From assembly GCF_000348985.1 (NCBI RefSeq), contig NC_035924.1, positions 62,001 through 126,000 of the forward strand: 64,000 nt of DNA, read 5' to 3'. This document shows, in pieces, positions 48,325-57,583 of this stretch. Source of the DNA: Huiozyma naganishii CBS 8797 (lineage: Eukaryota > Ascomycota > Saccharomycetes > Saccharomycetales > Saccharomycetaceae). Numbering within the stretch: position 1 is the stretch's first letter; each line of letters opens with the position of its first letter. The notes under the pieces were generated by a model. That model did not search any database. It was given only the letters and a program-made list of their open reading frames with translations, and had not been told where the DNA came from. A program made the position numbers and the translations under genes.

Positions 48325-50571
48325 ATGGTCGACGTGACGGAATTTACAGCAGACGTTGGTGCTGGCGTTTTGCTGACGCTGAAGAGACAAAACCAAACCG
48401 GGTACTTCCTCCTGGACGCGTTCATCCCGATCTTGAAACAGCTAGCTGGCGATTTCACGGGGTTGGACATTGAACTGTTGCGGGACGAGCTGCAGAACCA
48501 GGGATCGCCGCTTAGTGAGCCGAAGGAAAGTCAATTGCTGTCGAGATTTGGCGTTCTAGTGGACAGAGACGTGGAGGGTCGGAAATGGATCACTGGGGAG
48601 AAGGCGGTACAACTGTTGGATAGTGCGAAAATTGGCCACCTGTTCAAGGCACAGCTGGACAGCTCGACTGCCATGCCAGAGACGGAATCCACTCCGGAAG
48701 TTTCGGCTGAAAAGAGGAGCTCCAACAACAAGAGGAATACACACTCGGAAAAGAACGAGTTGCAATTCCATGGGCATCACAGGGACTTTGATATAGAAAA
48801 CGGACACACCGACGTGGGATCCCCGTTGAAGAAAATCAAACTAGACGATAGCTTGATCGCAAAGGATTCGCTCGATGGCCTCATGGCATCCAATCCGATC
48901 CCCATTTTTGGGCATGATATTGACACACAGATAATCAGGTCGCCACTATCCCTATCAAGAGCGTACAGTGGAGACACAGGCGCGGACAATGGTCAAAGAA
49001 TGAAACTGGAATCTTTCCTACAACGGCTACTGTTCCCGGAAAGCAGTAACAACAACGGGACAGGGCAAGAGGGAGCGACTTCTGTTGACATGAAATCACT
49101 GATCCGGGATAATGATGCTGCGTTCCCCGGGGTTGACCTCAACTTGAATATTCCTGTAGATGAGCATGGGAACACTCCCCTGCACTGGCTGACATCTATT
49201 GCAAATCTAGCACTCGTGAAAGAGCTCGTCAAGCACGGTGCTAACCGACTTGTTGGAGATAATAACGGAGAAACTGCACTGGTCAAGGGGGTCAAGTCGG
49301 TCAACAACTACGATTCAGGGACGTTTGAGGAACTCTTGGATTACTTGTACCCATGCCTCATAATAGAGGATAATATGAAAAGAACCATCTTGCATCACAT
49401 CACAATCACTTCTGGAATGGCAGGTTGCTCATCAGCAGCCAAATACTACCTGGATATATTGATGGGGTGGATAGTGAAGAAGGAAACCAGATCCGTGGAT
49501 CAGGGCAAAGGCAAAGATATAATCCTGAAACAACTCACGCTGAAATGGGTCATTGCAAATATGCTCAACGCACAGGACTACAACGGGGACACGTCCTTGA
49601 ACATTGCAGCGAGACTGGGAAACGTCGCTATTGTCGATGCTCTGCTGGATTATGGTGCCGATCCGTACATCGCCAATAAGTCCGGGCTACGGCCTGTTGA
49701 TTTTGGAGCGGGCACTTCAAAACTACCCACAAAGGTCGATGAGAACAACAACGAAAGAGAACATGATCCGGAGAACGATGATGGATTACTGAAATTCGAT
49801 ACGATGAAAGAGCCGGATACAGTTAGCCTGATCAACGACATGAAGACGCTATTGAGCAGCGTCTCGAAGGATTACGACACAGAGTTGAGCAGCCACAAGG
49901 ATAAAGTTGGACCAAGCTACATTCTAGAATTAGATAGACAACGAGAAGAGTTGGCCTCGTCTCGAGATAAGCTGACGCGTACAAAACACCTCAACGACGA
50001 GTACAGCCTGCTGAAGGAACAGCTGGACAATATCACCAAGGGGATCGAAGAGGAGGAGAGCAATTTTGTGCAAGAAAGTGCGAAACTTGGTATTTCTGCT
50101 GAAGAAAACGCAGGCATGGATTGGGATTCGAGCGAGTTTGATGCGGACGAACCGTTTAGGGTGGACTTCATATATGAGCACTTGGAGACCAAGTTGCAGA
50201 ACGAGTACGGGGGAGACATCGAAAAACTCCTCAACGAAGAGTCTGTTGAAAACGTTATGAAGCAAATACGATCGTCCCACAGCGACGAATCCATCTCGAA
50301 CACTCTCCCGCCATCTGCTTTGTTAAAGGCGAGGATAAACGCATACAGAAGGAACGACGAGTACCTCGGGCAAATGCTACTCAACATAAGAGAGAGACAA
50401 GCCAACCTGGAAGGTAAATTCAGGAGGGTGCTTTCCCTATGTTTGAAAGTTGACGAGGATAAAGTAGATGGGATGCTGGATGGATTGTTGCAAGCAATTT
50501 CTTCTGAAGATCCACAAGATATTGACACGGGAGAAATGCAAGAATTCTTAAACAAGCATGCGATAGCGTAA
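48325..50571 (+). CDS. SWI6: G1/S transcription cofactor Swi6
   Basis: A 748-residue subunit (S. cerevisiae 803) shared by SBF (with Swi4) and MBF (with Mbp1), which drive G1/S genes. It has an N-terminal DNA-binding-like fold without DNA binding (about 1-115). GSPLKKIKLD (Ser166) matches the yeast CDK site Ser160 that controls the adjoining nuclear localisation signal. Ankyrin repeats (about 270-490) contain NIPVDEHGNTPLHWLTSIANL and NGDTSLNIAARLGNVAIVDALLDYGADP. A coiled coil and a C-terminal Swi4/Mbp1-binding region end SSEDPQDIDTGEMQEFL, nearly as in S. cerevisiae. Confidence 0.96.
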   Translation: MVDVTEFTADVGAGVLLTLKRQNQTGYFLLDAFIPILKQLAGDFTGLDIELLRDELQNQGSPLSEPKESQLLSRFGVLVDRDVEGRKWITGEKAVQLLDSAKIGHLFKAQLDSSTAMPETESTPEVSAEKRSSNNKRNTHSEKNELQFHGHHRDFDIENGHTDVGSPLKKIKLDDSLIAKDSLDGLMASNPIPIFGHDIDTQIIRSPLSLSRAYSGDTGADNGQRMKLESFLQRLLFPESSNNNGTGQEGATSVDMKSLIRDNDAAFPGVDLNLNIPVDEHGNTPLHWLTSIANLALVKELVKHGANRLVGDNNGETALVKGVKSVNNYDSGTFEELLDYLYPCLIIEDNMKRTILHHITITSGMAGCSSAAKYYLDILMGWIVKKETRSVDQGKGKDIILKQLTLKWVIANMLNAQDYNGDTSLNIAARLGNVAIVDALLDYGADPYIANKSGLRPVDFGAGTSKLPTKVDENNNEREHDPENDDGLLKFDTMKEPDTVSLINDMKTLLSSVSKDYDTELSSHKDKVGPSYILELDRQREELASSRDKLTRTKHLNDEYSLLKEQLDNITKGIEEEESNFVQESAKLGISAEENAGMDWDSSEFDADEPFRVDFIYEHLETKLQNEYGGDIEKLLNEESVENVMKQIRSSHSDESISNTLPPSALLKARINAYRRNDEYLGQMLLNIRERQANLEGKFRRVLSLCLKVDEDKVDGMLDGLLQAISSEDPQDIDTGEMQEFLNKHAIA

Positions 50572-50815
50572 TAATTGGACCTGTGAACAGGTAATATGCA
50601 GTGGATTTTATTAAGTGAATTAAGTTTTTTGTCATTAGTACATAAGTTTTAGAAGAAAGAGAAAGGAAGGAATATACATCACAAAGAACGACTACGAGAC
50701 TGACGAAGAGGGAGCTCCAGTTAGCTTTCTCAACCTATTAATTTATATTAAGTCGTCTTTTTTTTTTTGCTTGTTTTAGGATTAGGTTCCATGGAGAGTG
50801 GTGGACTTCCTGTCT

Positions 50816-52237
50816 TCACCTTTTAGGTCTCTTCCAATGATAATGTTCATGCGTTCTTTTACAGGACGCGAGGCTTGTTTGATCACCGTTTATGCTCCGA
50901 ACAATTGATTTCTTTGTCTTATCAGTATCATTTTCCAAGTCGTAGAAATATTCCTCCTCTGAAGGGTTACCGGCGGCATCCTCTCCATGAGGATAAATAA
51001 CACCGATACAGACTTCTTTGGACCAAAGAGCACGTAGCTGTGATGTAGTAAGAGACCTCGTAACAGAATTTACACCCTTTAGCCGAGACAATGGAGTCTG
51101 TTGGACTTTGCCGAATGCCAGATAATTGCTTAAAACACTCCGTAACGCCAGACAATCGACGCCAGACCTTGTCAGGTGTGCAATTATTTCTTCGTTGGTC
51201 AAGACAGACTCCGTGTCTTCAAAAGTGACATGCTTGTTTGTAGATTGTTCCATAATTNNNTAGGCCTGTTTGTCATAAAGTTCTTCCCCTTCCTCTCTTG
51301 TCCTCTTTGTGGTCAGAATTGAGACTGGCGTCTTGCTGCCGCTATCTGGGGTAACGGATAATGAGGGGGAGGGATGTGGGTTATCCAAAAGATATAGCGA
51401 AGGGCTGCTTGATCTTGTTGCAGTAATGAACTGCCACTGAGTAGCCCAAATATCGTCATGGGTGGACAATGAGCCGTCCGAAACATATTCTTCCTCATCG
51501 TTTTTTAAATCCTCAGAGGACAGTTGTTTCATACAAATCATCAGAAATGTTTGTTTGAAGTCCACAACAGTTTTATTCATGAATGGCATAATGATACTCT
51601 CACCCACTTTGAGTGAAAATGCGGTCATACCTTTCATCTTGAAGAGCTGTTTTCCCTCGGCGCTTACATTGCATGGTTGCACCGAAGTGAGTTTATACTC
51701 CTTCTCGGCCATTTCGTGCAAATGAAGCCCCAAACATCTTGGAAGTGTAATAATAACGTTTGTTGTACCGATACACTTGACATAAACCTGGTTCGTACTA
51801 CGAAGGTACTTCAATAGCAGATGTTGTCCTGAAACGGTACCGAAGTTTGGAAGATGAAAATTGCACAAAGCCTCGTTACAACCAATTGTATACGTAGAGT
51901 CCCACCTTGGATCCAATTGCACTGTTCTAACGCTACTGCAATCCAGCTCATCGACACTACTTCCGCTGAAAGATGGAATCTTCACAATGACGTGTTTTTT
52001 GCGTGGAATCCTCAATGACGAAATCCTAGAACTGGAGCTGCCATTGCAAAGACTCCCCTTAACAGGTAACAACTGGTCGCTGGTGTTCAAAGACTGAATA
52101 GGAGTCAGATAGTCGCAGTTACTGAGTTGCTGCTTAGTTGGTTCCGCCAACCCAAATATTTCGGGCTGTGACAGCGAAACATTCCCAGAAGCTGACTGTT
52201 TAAAAATTGGAGACGATAAAGGATACTGAAACGACAT
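50816..52237 (-). CDS. TOS4: FHA-domain transcription factor Tos4, with a 3-base assembly gap
   Basis: A protein of about 473 residues, homologous to yeast Tos4 (paralogue Plm2), a G1/S-expressed FHA protein that binds histone deacetylases and promoters. The central FHA-like region (about 100-220) contains WDSTYTIGCNEALCNFHLPNFGTVSGQHLLLKY. A C-terminal conserved block has LTTSQLRALWSKEVCIGVIYP. Three N bases at 51258-51260 fall in the frame between the two, making two residues unknown; the frame holds if the gap is exactly 3 bases. The start at 52237 (MSFQYPLSSP) is chosen because the TATA-like TATATAAAA (minus strand, about 52372-52380) lies upstream, within the longer open frame. Confidence 0.87.
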   Translation of the reverse strand: MSFQYPLSSPIFKQSASGNVSLSQPEIFGLAEPTKQQLSNCDYLTPIQSLNTSDQLLPVKGSLCNGSSSSRISSLRIPRKKHVIVKIPSFSGSSVDELDCSSVRTVQLDPRWDSTYTIGCNEALCNFHLPNFGTVSGQHLLLKYLRSTNQVYVKCIGTTNVIITLPRCLGLHLHEMAEKEYKLTSVQPCNVSAEGKQLFKMKGMTAFSLKVGESIIMPFMNKTVVDFKQTFLMICMKQLSSEDLKNDEEEYVSDGSLSTHDDIWATQWQFITATRSSSPSLYLLDNPHPSPSLSVTPDSGSKTPVSILTTKRTREEGEELYDKQAXXIMEQSTNKHVTFEDTESVLTNEEIIAHLTRSGVDCLALRSVLSNYLAFGKVQQTPLSRLKGVNSVTRSLTTSQLRALWSKEVCIGVIYPHGEDAAGNPSEEEYFYDLENDTDKTKKSIVRSINGDQTSLASCKRTHEHYHWKRPKR

Positions 52238-52518
52238 GATGAAAGTTGTCTTTAGTGCTACTAGTAATTTAACTTTGAATACAACAGGAGTAACTACAGA
52301 AACGGCAAGTAAATGTAGAGTGCGAAAGAGTGAACAGGATGTCGAGAGAAAACCGGTCAAACAAGAAGGTCTTTTATATAAAAAAGGGTAGCGTAAAAGA
52401 TGAGTACAATCCCCAACATTCTTGCCAATTTTGTGAACCGTAAATATACCCTTTTGACCCATTCCTCGACCGTGCCGTTTATCCGATGTACCTTTTTTCC
52501 TTTATTATCGAATGCATC

Positions 52519-52526
52519 ATCGCGTC
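52519..52526 (-). promoter_or_regulatory. MCB-like site upstream of TOS4
   Basis: GACGCGAT on the minus strand, containing the MBF core ACGCG, about 280 bp upstream of the TOS4 ATG. TOS4 is an SBF/MBF target in S. cerevisiae. It is the only such core I see in this promoter. Confidence 0.4.
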
Positions 52527-52632
52527 CCTGAATTAGCTGATTTCCTGTTTCAGTTGACGTTTTCCGAACGCTAATTTCTTTTCTGCGGAGTCTTCCTCAA
52601 GACAAAAAAAGAAAAATTGGGCCCTGCATATA

Positions 52633-52645
52633 CCATCCGTACACC
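52633..52645 (+). promoter_or_regulatory. Rap1 site of RPL37A
   Basis: The 13-mer CCATCCGTACACC matches the Rap1 consensus ACAYCCRTACAYY at 12 of 13 positions. It is followed by a T-rich stretch (52650-52678), as in most ribosomal protein gene promoters. It lies about 450 bp upstream of the RPL37A ATG. Confidence 0.7.
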
Positions 52646-53096
52646 CAAAATTTTGTTTCTATTTAGTTTATTTTTTTGGGACGGGTCAAGAAAAAATACG
52701 TTTCCCTATTGGGATATGTGGATGGTTTTTGAATAACGACCCAGGGGACTGGGAGATGGGGACGACCGGGGCTGGACCAGAGTGGGAACTGAGCCTGGAG
52801 TTAGACAGAGTGGCTCCCCTACTAGTCCCGTGGTGGGGAGCGGGGAGAGGATTTGGCGGCCCTTCCAGGCCACAGCACGCCCCTGTGTCCGTTGGCGTGT
52901 ACCCAGAGTTCCCGCTGGCAGCCGTTGGTGATTCTGTGAGGGAGGGAGGGGCGTTCCACTACTGGCGGGCCTGCAGGGTGTCTGTCCCGTGGTGCGATGC
53001 TATTGTAACTGTAGGATAGTTAGTGCAGTGCTATATTGAAGGTTGGGTTCTCTTTGTAAGCCTGAGAACAACGGTACACTAAACTAAAGAGCAAAA

Positions 53097-53701
53097 ATGG
53101 GTAGTATGTAAATGAAATTATAGCAGATCATAAGCAAAATATTGAACGGCAACTCGTCCCCTGGGTAGTGATGAACTTTTGAGGACCTTGGCTTTGGAAG
53201 AGATAGAGTTTTCGGTAAACTGGGTTTGCGACCATAAACAGAGGTTTTTCAATTGTACAATTGAACTGCGGATGCGGAAATCTTCTCTCCACCAAGGCGT
53301 ACCCAAAGTTCCATCCCTTTTACGCGGGTAAAGGTTGAACAAACCGCCACTAGTTCAAGAGCAAGCCTTTCATGAACGAATATAGTTACTAACAACACCA
53401 TGTAACCGTACCATACGGGCTCACTAATTTTTTTTCCACAGAGGGTACTCCATCTTTCGGTAAGCGTCACAACAAAACACACACTCTGTGTAAGAGATGC
53501 GGTAAGCGTTCCTTCCACGTGCAAAAGTCCACCTGTGCTGCCTGTGGCTACCCAGCTGCCAAGACCAGATCTTTCAACTGGGGTGCCAAGGCCAAGAGAA
53601 GAACCACCACTGGTACCGGCAGAATGCAATACATGAAGCACGTTGCCAGAAGGTTCAAGAACGGGTTCCAGACCGGTGCCCCAAAGGCTGCCACCGCCTA
53701 A
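53097..53701 (+). CDS. RPL37A: Large-subunit ribosomal protein L37 (eL37), spliced
   Basis: An 88-residue zinc-ribbon ribosomal protein of the 60S subunit. Exon 1 is 53097-53103 (ATG GGT A), the intron is 53104-53441, and exon 2 is 53442-53701. Splicing gives [19 protein letters not shown] with the zinc ligands C19, C22, C34 and C37. The intron has donor GTATGT, branch site TACTAAC at 53387-53393 and a polypyrimidine tract before the CAG acceptor. Intron position and protein length are the same as in S. cerevisiae RPL37A. Position between TOS4 and SKG3 identifies the A copy. Confidence 0.96.
53104..53441 (+). other. RPL37A spliceosomal intron (338 bases)
   Basis: Donor GTATGT directly follows the seventh coding base. 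The branch site TACTAAC is at 53387-53393, 48 bases before the acceptor, with a T-rich tract between. I looked for an intronic snoRNA: a C-box-like GTGATGA is at 53168-53174, but no convincing D box follows. Confidence 0.93.
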
Positions 53702-54306
53702 ACCTAAACAACACGTAGGACCGATCCAATTCCTTGCATTCATAGAATATCGAAGTATCTACAGTTTATGTATAAATAGAACAACACAGACAAAAGCAAA
53801 CGGCAATGCCACACAGAGATCATTCTCATCAAACGCTGTCGGCATGGACCTCTCCCCCACGTCCGTCCTCAACTTCGAAACCCTAACGCCTCTGTGCCCC
53901 GCCATACGTCATATCATATAAGCCTGCCTTTCCTTCCCCAGATTCCCCGTGCGCAGAAACCGCCGCAGAAAAACAGCCCCAGATCCGGGCTCCGATCACA
54001 GTCAATTTTAGGGTTCTGTAGGGTCTTTTGTTCTGCGTTTCTCCGCCCTTTTTTCCCTGTGGCTTATTTTCGCTTTCTTTTTTCTTCTTCTTCTTCTTTC
54101 TTTCTTTTTTATTTTTTTTTCATTTTTTAGAGCGATTCTGGAATTCTTCATTATTGCTGCTGTAGAATCTGTTCAAGTGTTGTTGTTGTTGGATCAATAG
54201 AGACTCTCTCTGTTCATAGATTGAAGTTCTGTTCCTTTTTTATTGTAATATTCCTTCTTAGTTTGATAGAACTTCTGATCCACAGTCTGCTACACGGCTA
54301 TCGTCA
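53702..54306. other. RPL37A-SKG3 intergenic region
   Basis: A 605-bp gap. It includes the RPL37A 3' flank and a long pyrimidine tract (about 54071-54128, CTT repeats and T runs) in the SKG3 upstream region. No gene or RNA is supported. Confidence 0.6.
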
Positions 54307-57246
54307 ATGAAACGTTTCTTCTCTGGGTCCAAATCACCCAAGCTGGCTGCTCCGCCGAAGAATCTGTTTTCCAGAAAGGGGAGCACTTCCTCAACGGGGT
54401 CGAAGGATACTTTCTCCAGGAGTAGTTCGTTTGGACAAAGACTGCTTAATGGGGATTCCTCTCCAAACCTGCCGCAATTCGCGCAGGAACAAAGGGACGC
54501 CTCGGACAGCGTACTAAACAATGATCTTTCTCCTGAACTGGTCCCAATTGTGACACTACTGTCTGCGCAGGCACACAGACGATACCATAAGGGTGTCATT
54601 TTGGTACTGCATGACTTGAAAAACGATGGGACACCAGCAACTGGGAAGTGGACCGAGTGCTACGCTGTACTGTTGGGTACTCAACTGGCCCTATGGGAGG
54701 CGAAAGAGATAGCAGGCTTACAGGAGGGTGATAACAGTACAAGAGTTATTAGCAGTTCTTTGAAAAAGGCAGCATCGACCCCGAAGTACATAAACCTCGC
54801 CGACTGTGCTTTGAGGCCGTTGGATTCCGATGACTCAGTCCTATCGAACGACGGCAGGAACGTTGACCTCAGTAACGTCCTAGTCGTGTCCACCACTTTG
54901 AAGAATAGGTACTTCTTACAATTTAGCGATAAGAATTCTTACGACGAATGGACAGCGGCGTTCAGATTGAGTCTGTACGAGAATGTATCCCTGCAGGAAG
55001 CCTACACGGGCGCGTTCCTGTCCTCAAGGGGAAGTAAACTGAGCGATATAAAAGTCATTATGGATGAACGCAACAAATTCAGTTACTCAGAATGGGTCAG
55101 CGTACGGTTTGGCGCTGGTATGCCCTGGAAACGATGCTTTGCAGTCGTTTCACAGTCTACTGGTAAGAAAAAAAATGGTTCCCCCTTCGGTAAGATCAGT
55201 TTCTACGATAACGACAAGAAAGTTAACAAAAAAAGCGTCATGGTCACAATCACAGAGGCGAGAAGGGCATACGCGGTATACCCATCTGCCCCGGTCCTTA
55301 TCGATAACTCGACAATTCTTAAATTGGAAGGGTCCATCATTTTCAGCGATAAAGATGGCAACAGCGAGGACTGTAACGTGTTTATCATGGCTGAGAAGCA
55401 TCAAGGTGTGGGTAGTTACGACACAATCATCAGATTCTTAATCCCTGTGATGAACGCGTTCGCGCTTTACGGGAGACCCAAGCAATTGATAGCAGATAGA
55501 GACGATCCAAACTCTTTGATGTTCGCACTTCCGATACTCCCCGCCATCTACTATTTGGAAGTGAAGGACATTTTAGATATGATTCGTGCTAACGAAACTT
55601 CCCCATGGAACCAAGACGACTGGAACTCCAACATTGACGAACTGCTGAAAACAAAGAAATTGGAGGAAGGCTACACCGGTTGTGGCCAAAAGGGTAGGCT
55701 TCCATCCACTTTCTCATCGCCAACACTGGGCCCAGATGACCTATTCAGGGGACCAAACTCCCCAGTGTTCTCGAACCCGCCAAGTTTGCGTAGCGATAAA
55801 TTGTTGAACGCCTCCCCTCAATCTCGGATTTTAGACAGAATATCGGATTCGGCAGAATTCCTACCAACGTCTCATGAACTGCCTAAAATAATTGACGCTA
55901 ATGAAGATGCGGAGTCTTCAGTGGCATCCTCTTCCAAGGAGTCAGTAGTACTGAATCCTTTCGAAACAGCTGAAGATCTAAACGGTGTAGCCATTCCCGA
56001 GGGTTACGAACAGCAACACACCCCGGGTAATGAGTCAGCTTCAAGAAGGAGCATGCCTAACAACAAGCAGCCTGAACTCCCTATAGTGTCACCACACATA
56101 GAATCAAATGATGAATACCCAAACAACACCTCTGCGATACAGGCTGGTGAACTTTCGGAATTGTATGACAAATATGCTATTGCCCCATTCGGTGCAACAC
56201 ACGAATCCTCAACCGGGGACAACTTGGAACCTAAGCCAATGTTTTTAGCTACAGAGCAGGAAACATCTAGGTACTCAAATGGTTATGAGAGCCCTTACGA
56301 AAATTATGTTGGGACGACAAATGATTCGAAACGGTTTGAGATCTCCAATATCAGAGACTCTAGAAGCACTGCTGATTATGATGACGACGTAAAGGCGGCT
56401 GCAAGCTTCAAATCAGCAATGGCAACCAACGAATCGAATTCCAGCACTGGACTGCTTGATGTCGATCATGCATTTGATGAACTGGCCGATAAGATCAATG
56501 AGGTGAATATTGTACAGAAACTTGACTCAGTTAATACCGATACCACGGCCAAATATGATGAATTTGGCGACGATGACGAGCTTGCCCCAGTCCTGAAATT
56601 GCAATTGACGCAAACGACAGGGAATGGCACACAGAACAGACACGTTGAGAAAGATGAGGAAGCCGACGTTTTTGACCCAGATTTTGTTGACCAAAGTCAA
56701 ATGCTTGGTGCTGAAACTGCCTTCAAAAACGAGGAAGATAATGTATCGGCCACCAATCAGGCCTACAACCTAGAAAAGAAAAGCAGTATTCCTCGTTCTC
56801 CATCACAAACAAACCTAGCTTTAGACGCAAACACATCCAACCGCACCAATCAACAAACGGTCAACTCACCACAACGCATACAACAACCTCTACAACAACC
56901 ACGTTACGCGAGTCCATCGCACATTCAAAGTCCGTATCACCAATATTCTCAAAACAACCAGTCCCCAATCTACGGACAGTTCCCAAACTCATCGAAAGGA
57001 CTGCCTTCTGAGTCTCTGCAACACCCCAAGTATCAAAACGCGGTTTATCCCAACCAAATACAGTACCAACAGAACCAATATGTGGAACAACCTGGTATCA
57101 ATAAACCAAGACAAATTGGAAGCCCTTATGGTTCAGCAAACTCGCGCTCCGGCTCCTCTCTCTCCTTGAACAACCGGCCAAATGGCGGTGGATTCAGTCA
57201 GTTCATGCCTAATAACACAAATGGCAAGAACCCGTATGCGAACTAG
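54307..57246 (+). CDS. SKG3: PH-domain protein Skg3 (Skg3/Caf120 family)
   Basis: A 979-residue homologue of yeast Skg3 (about 1026), whose paralogue is the Ccr4-Not associated Caf120. A basic Ser-rich N-terminus is followed by a PH domain (about 90-225), with YHKGVILVLHDLKNDG, KWTECYAVLLGTQLALWEAK and NRYFLQFSDKNSYDEWTAAF. A second conserved PH-like region (about 255-420) has WVSVRFGAGMPWKRCFAVVS. The remaining 500 residues are disordered and rich in Ser, Asn and Gln. Skg3 is poorly understood and localises to the bud neck and bud. The position next to RPL37A and ATG26 fits YLR187W. Confidence 0.9.
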   Translation: MKRFFSGSKSPKLAAPPKNLFSRKGSTSSTGSKDTFSRSSSFGQRLLNGDSSPNLPQFAQEQRDASDSVLNNDLSPELVPIVTLLSAQAHRRYHKGVILVLHDLKNDGTPATGKWTECYAVLLGTQLALWEAKEIAGLQEGDNSTRVISSSLKKAASTPKYINLADCALRPLDSDDSVLSNDGRNVDLSNVLVVSTTLKNRYFLQFSDKNSYDEWTAAFRLSLYENVSLQEAYTGAFLSSRGSKLSDIKVIMDERNKFSYSEWVSVRFGAGMPWKRCFAVVSQSTGKKKNGSPFGKISFYDNDKKVNKKSVMVTITEARRAYAVYPSAPVLIDNSTILKLEGSIIFSDKDGNSEDCNVFIMAEKHQGVGSYDTIIRFLIPVMNAFALYGRPKQLIADRDDPNSLMFALPILPAIYYLEVKDILDMIRANETSPWNQDDWNSNIDELLKTKKLEEGYTGCGQKGRLPSTFSSPTLGPDDLFRGPNSPVFSNPPSLRSDKLLNASPQSRILDRISDSAEFLPTSHELPKIIDANEDAESSVASSSKESVVLNPFETAEDLNGVAIPEGYEQQHTPGNESASRRSMPNNKQPELPIVSPHIESNDEYPNNTSAIQAGELSELYDKYAIAPFGATHESSTGDNLEPKPMFLATEQETSRYSNGYESPYENYVGTTNDSKRFEISNIRDSRSTADYDDDVKAAASFKSAMATNESNSSTGLLDVDHAFDELADKINEVNIVQKLDSVNTDTTAKYDEFGDDDELAPVLKLQLTQTTGNGTQNRHVEKDEEADVFDPDFVDQSQMLGAETAFKNEEDNVSATNQAYNLEKKSSIPRSPSQTNLALDANTSNRTNQQTVNSPQRIQQPLQQPRYASPSHIQSPYHQYSQNNQSPIYGQFPNSSKGLPSESLQHPKYQNAVYPNQIQYQQNQYVEQPGINKPRQIGSPYGSANSRSGSSLSLNNRPNGGGFSQFMPNNTNGKNPYAN

Positions 57247-57583
57247 TTCTCTCAGCCAGCACTTTGGTACCAAATGCCGCATGTTAATCTCTTTGAGGAT
57301 GGTACAAGGGCGCCCTGTGTAATGTGGCCTGAACAAGTTGATAATCCTGTGTACCACTTTTTTATATCTATATTATATAGTACGTACAGAACACTTCTAA
57401 TGTCTACCTTTATTTCTGCATTTCTTATGTATATAGATTACGTTACTCTTATCTACTTCTTACTACTATACAGTAGACCAACAGCTTAGTCGTTTTGGAT
57501 AGCAGTACGTTAGATGTTATTGTCTAGGGGTATACATGTTAAACGGGCATAACACAAAGATAAAAATGTACAAGTATCATGCT
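57247..57583. other. SKG3-ATG26 convergent intergenic region
   Basis: A 337-bp AT-rich gap holding the two 3' flanks, with TATATA-type efficiency elements near 57364-57376. I see nothing else. Confidence 0.6.

Larger units (their letters stand above)
52238..53096. other. TOS4-RPL37A divergent intergenic region
   Basis: An 859-bp region between divergent genes. It carries the TOS4 TATA and MCB-like sites, a Rap1 site (52633-52645) and a following T-rich tract. A GC-rich island (about 52735-52995) then lies close to RPL37A. The island contains a G-quadruplex pattern at 52744-52771 and a 96-codon frame that looks fortuitous. Confidence 0.65.

Noticed and set aside
52729..53019. 96-codon open frame in the GC-rich island before RPL37A
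   Set aside because: No recognisable domain, odd composition (Trp, Gly, Val-rich), and the position is a ribosomal protein promoter.
53104..53441. Box C/D snoRNA in the RPL37A intron (GTGATGA at 53168)
   Set aside because: No CTGA box at a suitable distance and no terminal stem; one C-box-like 7-mer is expected by chance.
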